Shown: in pieces, positions 26,098 through 34,101 of the stretch
Numbering within the stretch: position 1 is the first letter of the stretch
How the letters are laid out: every line of letters begins with the position of its first letter
From: Pantoea agglomerans
Lineage (GTDB): Bacteria > Pseudomonadota > Gammaproteobacteria > Enterobacterales > Enterobacteriaceae
Direction: 5' to 3'
DNA length: 64,000 bases
Assembly (NCBI RefSeq): GCF_020149765.1
Contig: NZ_CP083809.1
Span: 1,488,001 to 1,552,000 of the forward strand
Notes under the pieces: generated by a model
What the model was told of the DNA's origin: nothing
Database searches by the model: none
Seen by the model: the letters and a program-made list of their open reading frames with translations, nothing else
Program-made: the position numbers and the translations under genes

Positions 26098-26730
26098 TTA
26101 TGAAAGCACTGGCTCAATAAAGTAATACAACATTTCAATTTCTGCCTGATAGAGTATCCTGTAATATTCGGCATCAAGTGCCTTTAGCTGACGGGCCGCA
26201 AGGGCGCATTTTTGATCGGTACCGATAAGCTGGAACGTAATGACAATGGCGGGTATTCGGCGCGCCAGGCGCTCAACGACAGTTTGCGATACTAAATCAG
26301 ACGCAGCCAGCGCTTTGGCAAGCGCCAGGGCTAATGCAAGACGCGTCGCTCTGCCTGTCGGGATATAGTTAGCAACTTCCGTTATTTTTGACGTTACGTT
26401 CCGGATGCGACCTGATTTGTTGCCAGCGTTGCTGTCGTTAATAAGCATTTCAAAATAGAGCCGAAACATGTGAGCAATCACGTTACGATGGCGGAAAACA
26501 GAAAGAATCGAAAGGTGCATTCTTTTTTCTTCTGAAATCAATTCGCGACAAACCTCATGATAGTCAGGAACAAGGCAGGACGAATACCAGCTCACCCTTT
26601 CAACCCCTGCATAAATATCTGACCCAATACCCTTCATCGCCTTCCATGTATAGGTCACGCCCTGTTGCGCATAAAGCGCCAGCAGCCTCTCGCTCTGCAA
26701 CTTCATCTTTAAAACCTCGGAAGCCTGCAT
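26098..26730 (-). CDS. Unknown protein linked to hcp, candidate T6SS effector
   Basis: The 210-residue protein matches no family I recognise. It has a mainly helical, basic N-terminal part and an Ala/Leu-rich helix at about residues 128-148 (RATRLALALALAKALAAS). A second hydrophobic patch lies at 158-170 (RIPAIVITFQLIG), and the end is aromatic and acidic (YYFIEPVLS). There is no signal peptide. Two starts are possible: ATG 26730, or ATG 26706, which is better spaced from GAGG. It opens the leftward unit with the small membrane protein and hcp, which suggests a cargo effector loaded into Hcp. Base composition is markedly lower in GC than the flanking nac and cbl genes, a sign of acquisition. 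Confidence 0.55.
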   Translation of the reverse strand: MQASEVLKMKLQSERLLALYAQQGVTYTWKAMKGIGSDIYAGVERVSWYSSCLVPDYHEVCRELISEEKRMHLSILSVFRHRNVIAHMFRLYFEMLINDSNAGNKSGRIRNVTSKITEVANYIPTGRATRLALALALAKALAASDLVSQTVVERLARRIPAIVITFQLIGTDQKCALAARQLKALDAEYYRILYQAEIEMLYYFIEPVLS

Positions 26731-26979
26731 AGAATATCCCTGCTTTTTGTAATGTTATAAGGGTATTCGCTGACGCGTGCTGCCTTCAAGGCGTTCTGGC
26801 CGTGGGGCTTTCATTTTGTGAACCCGCTAGCGCTAAACAACAATACCGCTGCCCCATAACGCGCGTACCTGTTGCTATATATTCCCTGTGCGCATAAGGA
26901 CAAAGTTTTTATTATTTGTTGATATCAATAAACCTTCTTACCATCGAAGTTAACAATTTCGTAAAGGGAGGTAAATATC

Positions 26980-27939
26980 GTGAATTTCCAGCAACTTAAA
27001 ATCATCCGTGAGGCTGCGCGCTGCGAGTTCAATCTGACGGAAGTGGCAAACACGCTATTTACCTCGCAGTCAGGCGTGAGCCGCCATATCCGCGATCTGG
27101 AAGATGAGCTGGGCGTTGAGATTTTTATCCGCCGCGGCAAGCGCCTGCTGGGCATGACGGAACCGGGTAAAGCGCTGCTGACCATTGCCGAACGCATCCT
27201 CGACGAGGCGGGAAAAGTACGCCGCCTGGCGGATGTCTTTACCAACGAAACCAGCGGCATTCTCACTATCGCCACCACCCACACTCAGGCGCGCTACAGC
27301 CTGCCGCGGGTCATCAAAGCGTTTCGTCAGCTCTATCCTAACGTGCGTCTGGAGCTTAACCAGGGATCGCCGCAGGAGATCGTTGCCATGCTGTTGGCAG
27401 GCGAAGCGGACGTTGGTATCGCCAGCGAACTGCTGGTGAACAATCCCAGCCTGGCGGCCTTTCCCTGGTTCAGCTGGCACCATGCGCTGCTGGTACCCAG
27501 CGATCACGAACTGGTGCAGCAGCAGCCGGTTTCGCTCGGCACGCTGAGCCGCTATCCGCTGATAACCTATCGCCAGGGCATTACCGGGCGCTCGCGCGTC
27601 GATCGTGCCTTTCAGGCCGCTGGCCTCAAGCCGGATATCGTGCTGAGCGCGCAGGATTCAGACGTGGTGAAAACCTATGTCGAACTGGGCCTCGGCGTCG
27701 GCATCCTTGCCGATCAGGCGTGCGACATTCAGCCGGAAGAGTCGCTGGTGCGCATCGACGCGCGCCATCTGTTTGACGCCAATACCGTCTGGCTTGGCCT
27801 GAAGCGCGGCCAGCTGCAGCGCAACTATGTGTGGCAGTTCATGGAGCTGTGCAACGCCAACCTGTCGCTGGAGGAGATCAAACGTCAGGCGCTCTCTTAT
27901 CAAAGCGTAGAAGAGCCGGCGATCGACTTTCAGATCTAA
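26980..27939 (+). CDS. cbl: LysR-type sulfur regulator Cbl
   Basis: The 319-residue CysB-like regulator has the Cbl/CysB N-terminus (MNFQQLKIIREAARCEFNLTE, then ANTLFTSQSGVSRHIRDLE). The effector domain opens with TIATTHTQARYSLP. Cbl switches on alternative-sulfur genes (tau, ssu) when sulfate is scarce, with adenosine phosphosulfate as the negative signal. It starts with GTG behind GGGAGG. In E. coli cbl follows nac directly, whereas here an hcp island lies between them. CysB itself is usually encoded elsewhere, and the nac linkage favours Cbl. Its stop codon overlaps that of the facing methyltransferase gene. Confidence 0.9.
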   Translation: MNFQQLKIIREAARCEFNLTEVANTLFTSQSGVSRHIRDLEDELGVEIFIRRGKRLLGMTEPGKALLTIAERILDEAGKVRRLADVFTNETSGILTIATTHTQARYSLPRVIKAFRQLYPNVRLELNQGSPQEIVAMLLAGEADVGIASELLVNNPSLAAFPWFSWHHALLVPSDHELVQQQPVSLGTLSRYPLITYRQGITGRSRVDRAFQAAGLKPDIVLSAQDSDVVKTYVELGLGVGILADQACDIQPEESLVRIDARHLFDANTVWLGLKRGQLQRNYVWQFMELCNANLSLEEIKRQALSYQSVEEPAIDFQI

Positions 27940-28601
27940 TCCGGCAGCGACTCGACGATGGCCAGCTGCAGGCCATCCCAGCCTTTGCTGCCGACGGTTT
28001 GCAGCGCGGTAGCCGTCAGGTGCGGACTCTCGCCGACGTCGCGCAGGTACTGCCGTAGCCCCTGTACGTTTTCATCTGCGGACTGCGAATCGACGATCCG
28101 TCCGCTGCGCACCACGTTATCGCCAATAATCACGCTGCCGACGCGCGCCAGCTGCAGCGCCCAGCGCAGGTAGTGTGGATTATTGCGCTTGTCCGCATCG
28201 ATAAAGATCATATCGAACGGCCCCTGCAGCTGCGGCAGGCTCTCCAGCGCCGGCCCCACCAGAAGCTCAACTTTATCGGTTACGCCCGCCTCGGCGAAAT
28301 TCTCGCGCGCCACCTGCGCATGCTGCGGCGAAAACTCCAGCGTCACGATTTTGCCGTTCTTCGGCAGGGCGCGCGCCAGCCACAGCGTGCTGTAGCCGCC
28401 CAGAGTGCCGATCTCCAGAATGCGTGAGGCGTTCATCATGCGCGCCAGCAGGTAGAGCAGCTTGCCCTGGTTGGCCGCTACGTCGATCGGCGGCAGACCG
28501 GCGGCGGCGTTACGTGCCAGCACCGACGCCAGCGTCGCATCGGGTTTGACCAGCGTCTGGATAAAGTAATCATCCACCGCTCGCCACATATGATCGCTCA
28601 T
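27936..28601 (-). CDS. SAM-dependent O-methyltransferase (family 3)
   Basis: The 221-residue class I methyltransferase of the catechol/caffeoyl-CoA O-methyltransferase group has SAM motif I ILEIGTLGGYSTLWLA, the acidic loop VTLEFSPQHAQVA and the metal-site segment FIDADKRNNPHYL. The start at 28601 follows AAGGAG; the open frame runs 59 codons further upstream without family similarity. The substrate is unknown; small aromatic diols or similar are typical. It is divergent from the GabD-like gene and not clearly part of a pathway here. Confidence 0.85.
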   Translation of the reverse strand: MSDHMWRAVDDYFIQTLVKPDATLASVLARNAAAGLPPIDVAANQGKLLYLLARMMNASRILEIGTLGGYSTLWLARALPKNGKIVTLEFSPQHAQVARENFAEAGVTDKVELLVGPALESLPQLQGPFDMIFIDADKRNNPHYLRWALQLARVGSVIIGDNVVRSGRIVDSQSADENVQGLRQYLRDVGESPHLTATALQTVGSKGWDGLQLAIVESLPD

Positions 28602-28763
28602 GGTTATCTCCTTGTTTAAAAACTGAGCATAGCAGCCGTGCGGCATAAAATTTTCTTTCCGCGCGCAAAACTCGCTGTTTAAGGTTTCTGCCCGGTAAGA
28701 AAAACATCCTGCGCTGAGACGACGCGATAGAGTGGAATCAAACCGAGCAAAAAGGGGAGTGAG

Positions 28764-30224
28764 ATGTCGCGTCTTCAACTAAAAGATTCCAGTCTGCTGC
28801 GCCAGCAGGCGCTGTTTGACGGCCGCTGGCAGGATGCACGCAACGGCGAAACCTTGCCGGTGGTCGATCCCGCCACGCGTGAAACGCTGGCGACCATTCC
28901 GGCGCTGGGCCGTGCAGAGACGGAAGCGGCCATCGCCTGCGCCGACGCGGTGCGCATCGCCTGGGGCAAAACCCCCAACGCCAGCCGCGCCGCGCTGCTG
29001 GAGAAGTGGCACCAGCTGATCCTCGATAACGCCGAGGATCTGGCGACCATTATGACCGCCGAGCAGGGCAAGCCGCTGGCGGAGGCGAAAGGCGAGGTGC
29101 TGTACGGCGCCAGCTTTGTGAAATGGTTCGCCGAGGAGGCGCGCCGCATCTACGGCGATACCATCCCGGCGCCGAGTGAGGATCGCCGTATCCTGGTGCT
29201 GAAACAGCCGGTCGGCGTGGCGGCAGCCATCACGCCGTGGAACTTCCCCATCGCCATGATCACCCGTAAAGTCGCTCCCGCGCTGGCGGCAGGCTGCCCG
29301 ATTATCGTGAAGCCGTCGGAGCTGACGCCGCTGTCGGCGCTGGCGCTGGCGGTGCTGGCGGAGCGCGCCGGCTTCCCGGCTGGCGTACTGCAGGTGGTGA
29401 CCGGCCTGCCAGCAGAGATCGGCGCGGCGCTCACCGGCAGCCCCCTGGTACGCAAGATCTCGTTCACCGGCTCGACGCGCATTGGTCAGCTGCTGATGCA
29501 GCAGAGCGCCGACAGCGTAAAGCGGCTGAGCCTGGAGCTGGGCGGCAATGCCCCTTTTATTGTTTTCGACGATGCCGATATCGATATCGCAGTGGCGGGC
29601 GTGATGGTCAGCAAATTCCGCAACGCCGGACAGACCTGCGTCTGCGCCAACCGTATTCTGGTGCAGCGCGGCATCTATCCGCGCTTCGCGGCGAAGCTGC
29701 TTGAAGCGGTTGCCACGCTGAAGGTGGGCGACGGCTTTGCGGTCGGCAGCACGATCGGTCCGCTGATCAACGACCGGGCGGTAGAGAAAGTTAACGGCCA
29801 TATTGAGGATGCGCTGCGCCAGGGCGCGGAGCTGCTGACCGGCGGCGCCAGCCACGGCAACGGCACCTGGGTGCAGCCGACGGTGCTTGGCAAGGTCACG
29901 ACGCAGATGCGTATCGCCCATGAAGAGACCTTTGGGCCGGTCGCGCCGCTGTTTATCTTTGATAAGGAAGAAGAGGCGATTGCGATGGCCAACGATACGC
30001 CCTTTGGCCTGGGAGCCTATTTTTTCACCGAAAATATTCGTCGCGCCTGGCGCGTGGCGGAATCGCTGGAATTTGGCATGGTCGGCTTTAATACCGGCGC
30101 AATCTCATTAGAAGTGGCGCCGTTCGGCGGCGTAAAATTATCAGGAATAGGCCGGGAAGGGTCGCGCTACGGCATCGAAGAATATCTGGAACAGAAAGCG
30201 TTTCATATTGGCAGCCTGAATTAA
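28764..30224 (+). CDS. NAD(P)-dependent succinate-semialdehyde dehydrogenase family
   Basis: The 486-residue aldehyde dehydrogenase is of the GabD type. The oxyanion residues are in TPWNFPIAMITRKVAPALAAG, the catalytic glutamate is in ELGGNAPF, the catalytic cysteine is in FRNAGQTCVCANR, and the C-terminus carries KLSGIGREGSRYGIEEYLE. GabD oxidises succinate semialdehyde made from GABA. A GABA-type aminotransferase gene at 42585 could supply that substrate, so the two may act together. GGGGAG precedes the ATG. A strong terminator follows. Confidence 0.87.
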   Translation: MSRLQLKDSSLLRQQALFDGRWQDARNGETLPVVDPATRETLATIPALGRAETEAAIACADAVRIAWGKTPNASRAALLEKWHQLILDNAEDLATIMTAEQGKPLAEAKGEVLYGASFVKWFAEEARRIYGDTIPAPSEDRRILVLKQPVGVAAAITPWNFPIAMITRKVAPALAAGCPIIVKPSELTPLSALALAVLAERAGFPAGVLQVVTGLPAEIGAALTGSPLVRKISFTGSTRIGQLLMQQSADSVKRLSLELGGNAPFIVFDDADIDIAVAGVMVSKFRNAGQTCVCANRILVQRGIYPRFAAKLLEAVATLKVGDGFAVGSTIGPLINDRAVEKVNGHIEDALRQGAELLTGGASHGNGTWVQPTVLGKVTTQMRIAHEETFGPVAPLFIFDKEEEAIAMANDTPFGLGAYFFTENIRRAWRVAESLEFGMVGFNTGAISLEVAPFGGVKLSGIGREGSRYGIEEYLEQKAFHIGSLN

Positions 30225-30253
30225 TTCTTCTCTGTTTATCATTCTCTATTGCA

Positions 30254-30288
30254 AGCGTTTGTCGCATCTGCGGCAAACGCTTTTTTTA
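30254..30288 (+). terminator. Rho-independent terminator after the GabD-like gene
   Basis: AAGCGTTTGTCGC pairs with GCGGCAAACGCTT (one G-U pair) around a 4-base loop, followed by seven T. It is a textbook terminator about 30 bp after the stop codon. The gene-free stretch continues to 30598 and holds the NtrC and sigma54 sites listed next. Confidence 0.92.
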
Positions 30289-30350
30289 TTTTGTGCGCTG
30301 CGTCGGCTTTTTCTCGCCGTTTGCCATTTTAGTGCAAGTTTCATGCGCGA

Positions 30351-30367
30351 TGCACCACGGCAATGCA
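30351..30367 (+). promoter_or_regulatory. NtrC-like binding site upstream of the amine/peptide operon
   Basis: TGCACCACGGCAATGCA is a 17-bp near-perfect match to the NtrC enhancer (TGCAC-N7-GTGCA), one mismatch in the second half-site. It begins 136 bp before the sigma54 motif at 30487. The matching distance for nac is 146 bp, so both lie on the same face of the helix. Confidence 0.7.
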
Positions 30368-30486
30368 TGAATTTTGTGAGCCAAATCATCTGTTTATTGG
30401 TTCGGCAATTACGCAAAATTTCCGCTTTCAATACGGCAGAAAATTTTTTTGCGCTGTTTTAAACGCATTTTTATTTTTTAGCTGAC

Positions 30487-30502
30487 TGGCATACTTTCTG
30501 CA
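30487..30502 (+). promoter_or_regulatory. Sigma54 promoter of the amine/peptide operon
   Basis: TGGCATACTTTCTGCA has GG and GC 10 bases apart in -24/-12 layout and differs from the consensus TGGCAC-N5-TTGCA at two weak positions. It lies about 97 bp before the aldehyde dehydrogenase start. The surrounding leader is AT-rich, which suits IHF bending between enhancer and promoter. Confidence 0.72.
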
Positions 30503-30598
30503 TTACCAGTTTTCATGAGCTTATTCTCGCTGAATATAAGCGCTGCCAGTGCGCTAATTCCCTGACGGTTGACGGGTGCAACAAATAAGGATTTATCC

Positions 30599-32068
30599 AT
30601 GTTAAGTTTCGACCCTGAAAAAGTTCCGCTTCCTGTCGGCCACTATATTGACGGCCATCACATTCAGACCCAGGGGACGGCGTTTGCGGTGAAACGTCCC
30701 TCGGACGGCAGAGTCTACGCCACGCTGCATGAGGCTGACGCCGCCGACGTTGACCGTGCGGTGCAGGCGGCGCACCAGGCGCTGAAAACCAGCGGCTGGT
30801 CAGGCTGCGCACCGCGCGAGCGGGGCCGGGTGCTGCGCCGCTGGGCCGATCTGATCGAGCAGGACAGCCTGCTGGCGCAGCTGGAGGCGCTGGGATCCAC
30901 GCGCCCCGTCAGCGATGTGGTGCAGCATGAAATTCCCTTTACCGCTGAGGCGATCCGCTTCTACGCCGAGTGCGCCGACAAGTACAGCGGCGATCTCTTT
31001 CCGACGCGCGACAGCAGCCTTGGCATGCTGATCGCCGAGCCGTATGGCGTCGTGGGCGCCATTACGCCGTGGAATTTTCCGCTGTCGATGGCCTCGTGGA
31101 AATGCGGGCCGGCGCTGGCGGCAGGCAACGCGGTGGTGCTGAAACCCTCTGAACTGACGCCGTTCTCGACGGTGCGCATGGCGGAACTGGCGGTGCAGGC
31201 CGGCCTGCCGGCCGGGGTGCTCAATATTGTGCAGGGCAGTGGGGCGGTAACCGGCCATGCGCTGGTGACGCATTCGCTGGTGCGCAAGGTCTCCTTTACC
31301 GGCTCGACCCTGACCGGCGCGCGCATTATGAGCGACGTGGCGCAGCACGGCATGAAGCCGGTGACGCTGGAGCTGGGCGGCAAAAGCCCGCAGCTGGTGT
31401 TTGACGACGCGGGCGAAATCGAAGTGCTGGCGCAGCGCATCCTGCGCGGCTTTACCGCTAACGGCGGGCAGGCGTGCGTCGCGGGCACTCGCCTGATTGT
31501 GCAGCGCGCCATCGCCGCGCCGCTGCTCGATCGCCTCGCAACCCTGTGCAGCAGCGTGCGCCCCGGCGTCACCTGGCGCGACGACAGCCGCTACGCGCCG
31601 CTGATCGACGAACGCCAGGGGAATAAAGTCGCCTCGGTGATCGCCGCCGCGAAAGCGCAGGGCGCGGAGGTGCTGGTCGGCGGTGAGCGTTTCGCCGACA
31701 CCGACGAGGGCTGGTTCTGGCAGCCGACGCTGCTGTGCGGCGTCGCTCAGGACAACCCGGCGGTGCAGCAGGAGATCTTCGGTCCGGTGCTGACGGTGCA
31801 GACCTTCGACGATGAAGAAGAGGGGCTGCAGCTGGCGGCGCACGAGATTTACGGCCTGTGCGCGGGGGTGCATACCCTGAGCCTGCCGCGCGCCATGCGC
31901 GCCATACGCGCCATCGAGGCGGGCACGGTCTGGGTAAACCGCTATGGCCGCTCTGGCGATTTCATCATTCCCACCGGCGGCTTTCTCGGCTCCGGCATCG
32001 GCAAAGATCTGGGGCGGCAGGCATTTCAGGCCTGCCAGCGCCAGAAAAGCGTACTGATCGATTTTTAA
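30599..32068 (+). CDS. NAD-dependent aldehyde dehydrogenase
   Basis: The 489-residue aldehyde dehydrogenase has TPWNFPLSMASWKCGPALAAG, catalytic glutamate in ELGGKSPQLVFDD and catalytic cysteine in NGGQACVAGTR. The ending GSGIGKDLGRQAF differs from true GabD. It resembles gamma-aminobutyraldehyde/betaine-type dehydrogenases more closely, but the aldehyde is unknown. The ATG at 30599 follows AAGGA; a TTG 10 codons earlier is rejected. It is the first gene under the sigma54 promoter. An FAD amine oxidase encoded two genes downstream would produce its aldehyde. Confidence 0.86.
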   Translation: MLSFDPEKVPLPVGHYIDGHHIQTQGTAFAVKRPSDGRVYATLHEADAADVDRAVQAAHQALKTSGWSGCAPRERGRVLRRWADLIEQDSLLAQLEALGSTRPVSDVVQHEIPFTAEAIRFYAECADKYSGDLFPTRDSSLGMLIAEPYGVVGAITPWNFPLSMASWKCGPALAAGNAVVLKPSELTPFSTVRMAELAVQAGLPAGVLNIVQGSGAVTGHALVTHSLVRKVSFTGSTLTGARIMSDVAQHGMKPVTLELGGKSPQLVFDDAGEIEVLAQRILRGFTANGGQACVAGTRLIVQRAIAAPLLDRLATLCSSVRPGVTWRDDSRYAPLIDERQGNKVASVIAAAKAQGAEVLVGGERFADTDEGWFWQPTLLCGVAQDNPAVQQEIFGPVLTVQTFDDEEEGLQLAAHEIYGLCAGVHTLSLPRAMRAIRAIEAGTVWVNRYGRSGDFIIPTGGFLGSGIGKDLGRQAFQACQRQKSVLIDF

Positions 32069-32096
32069 CTTTTTATGATAGAGATGAGGTCGCGTC

Positions 32097-32765
32097 ATGG
32101 CTCTGTTTAAACCGAAATACATCACCTTTGACTGTTACGGCACGCTGATTAACTTCGATATGGCGGGCGCGGCGGCGCGCTGCTTTGATGACCGCGTGGC
32201 GGCCGATAAGATGGCGGCCTTCACCACCGATTTCTCCCGCTACCGCCTGGATGAAGTGCTGGGTGCCTGGAAGCCTTACTACGACGTGGTGAGCAACGCG
32301 ATACAGCGCACCTGCAAAAAGTGGGGCGTAGCGTGGGACAAGGCGGACAGCGACTTTATCTACACCGACTGCGCCACCTGGGGGCCGCACCCCGACGTGC
32401 CGGCCGGGCTGGCGAAGCTGGCGACCGAGTTCCCGCTGGTGCTGCTCAGCAACTCGATGAAAGATCTGCTGCCGCACCATATTCCGCGGCTGGGCGCGCC
32501 GATACACCTGGCGATTACCGCCGAAGAGGTGGGCGCCTACAAACCGCAGATGAAAGGCTTCGAGTATATGCTGCAGAAGCTCAACTGCCGGCCTGACGAG
32601 ATCCTGCACGTCTCCTCCAGCTTCCGCTACGACCTGATGACGGCGCACGATCTCGGCATCACCCATAAAGCCTGGGTTAATCGCGGTCATGAGCCGGCAA
32701 ACCCCTACTACGGCTATAGCGAAATCCCTGACATCGGCGGCCTGCCTGCCCTGGTCGGACTCTGA
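32097..32765 (+). CDS. HAD-superfamily hydrolase, haloacid dehalogenase type II
   Basis: The 222-residue protein has the nucleophile D12 in TFDCYGTLI, motif II LLSNSM, the conserved lysine in GAYKPQMKGFEYML and motif III-type SSSFRYDLMTAHDLG. This is the L-2-haloacid dehalogenase/phosphonatase-like subfamily. Members act on halo-acids or, more often, small phosphates, and the substrate here is unknown. It lies between the aldehyde dehydrogenase and an FAD oxidase with short gaps, so it belongs to the same pathway. Confidence 0.83.
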   Translation: MALFKPKYITFDCYGTLINFDMAGAAARCFDDRVAADKMAAFTTDFSRYRLDEVLGAWKPYYDVVSNAIQRTCKKWGVAWDKADSDFIYTDCATWGPHPDVPAGLAKLATEFPLVLLSNSMKDLLPHHIPRLGAPIHLAITAEEVGAYKPQMKGFEYMLQKLNCRPDEILHVSSSFRYDLMTAHDLGITHKAWVNRGHEPANPYYGYSEIPDIGGLPALVGL

Positions 32766-32775
32766 GGATCGCGCG

Positions 32776-34053
32776 ATGAAACTCGAATCGTTCTGGCAGG
32801 CGACCGCGCCCTCGTTTCACGGCGCGGCGGAAAGGGCACTGCCGTCGCACGCCGACGTGGTGGTGATCGGCGGCGGCTTTACCGGCGTCTCGGCGGCGCT
32901 GAGCCTGGCGCGCAGCGGCCTTGACGTGGTGCTGCTGGAGGGCGGCGGCATGATGAGCCAGGCCTCGGCGCGCAACGGCGGCCACTGCAATACCGGGGTG
33001 GCACAGAACTTCGCCTCGCTGGTAGCGAGCCAGGGCATCGAGAAAGCCACGCGCTTCTACCGCGCCTACGACGACGCGGTAAGCTACGTCGAACAGCTGG
33101 TGCGCGACGAGCGGATCGACTGCGATTTCCGCCTGTGCGGCAAGCTCAAGCTCGCCAGCAAGGCGTCCCATTTCGCCGGGCTGCGCGAGGCCTGGGCGCT
33201 GATGCGTCGCACCGTCGATCCGGAGATTGAGCTGCTCGACCAGACGGCGATCCGCCGCGAAGTGAACAGCGACGCCTTTCACGGCGGGCTGCTGCAAAAG
33301 CGCGGCGGCCAGATGCATATGGGCAAGTTCGGCATTGGGCTGGCGGAAGCGGCGGCGCGCAGCGGGGCGAAGATTTTCCCGCACCACGCCGTGACCGGCC
33401 TGACCCGCCTTGACGGCTATCGCCACCGCGTGCAGACCGCCAGAGGAGAGATCCTCGCCGACAAGGTGCTGATGGCGACCGGCTGCTCCAACGTCGGCCC
33501 TTTTCGCTGGTTCCAGCGGCGCATCGTGCCGGTGGGCAGCTTTATCGTGGTGACGGAGCCGCTGGGCGACGCGTTAATCCGCCAGGTGCTGCCGCAGGAT
33601 CGCACCTACGTCACCTCACTTAACCTCGGCAACTACTTTCGCACCACCGCCGACCGTCGGCTGGTGTTCGGCGGCCGCGCGCGCTTCGCGGTCAGCAATC
33701 CCACCTCTGATTCACGCAGCGGTGAAATTCTACAGGCCACGCTGGCCAGCCTCTTTCCGCCGCTGGCGCAGGCGCGCATCGACTACTGCTGGGGCGGCAT
33801 GGTGGATATGTCCGCCGATCGGCTGCCGCATGCGGGCGAGCATGACGGCCTGTTCTACTCCATGGGCTACAGCGGTCACGGCACACAGATGTCGGTGTGG
33901 ATGGGGGCGGTAATGGCCGATCTCATCGCGGAAAAAAGCAACCGCAATCCCTGGCAGCGCGACGCCTGGCCCGCACTGCCGGGCTATCACGGCAAGCCGT
34001 GGTTTTTGCCGCTGGCCGGACTCTATTACAAAGCCAAAGATCGTTTCTCTTGA
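32776..34053 (+). CDS. FAD-dependent amine/amino-acid oxidase (DAO family, PuuB-like)
   Basis: The 425-residue flavoprotein of the D-amino-acid oxidase fold has the Rossmann dinucleotide motif VVVIGGGFTGVSAALSLA at about residue 28 and the segment ASARNGGHCNTGV usual in gamma-glutamylputrescine oxidase relatives. A C-terminal FAD-contact motif YSMGYSGHGTQMS is also present. It probably oxidises a primary or secondary amine to an aldehyde and ammonia or amine. ATG 32776 after GAGGATC was chosen over a frame opening inside the HAD gene. Confidence 0.83.
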   Translation: MKLESFWQATAPSFHGAAERALPSHADVVVIGGGFTGVSAALSLARSGLDVVLLEGGGMMSQASARNGGHCNTGVAQNFASLVASQGIEKATRFYRAYDDAVSYVEQLVRDERIDCDFRLCGKLKLASKASHFAGLREAWALMRRTVDPEIELLDQTAIRREVNSDAFHGGLLQKRGGQMHMGKFGIGLAEAAARSGAKIFPHHAVTGLTRLDGYRHRVQTARGEILADKVLMATGCSNVGPFRWFQRRIVPVGSFIVVTEPLGDALIRQVLPQDRTYVTSLNLGNYFRTTADRRLVFGGRARFAVSNPTSDSRSGEILQATLASLFPPLAQARIDYCWGGMVDMSADRLPHAGEHDGLFYSMGYSGHGTQMSVWMGAVMADLIAEKSNRNPWQRDAWPALPGYHGKPWFLPLAGLYYKAKDRFS

Positions 34054-34101
34054 TGCTTGCATTCCAGGGGCTGAACCTTAACGCTTATTGAGGGTACGCA
34101 G

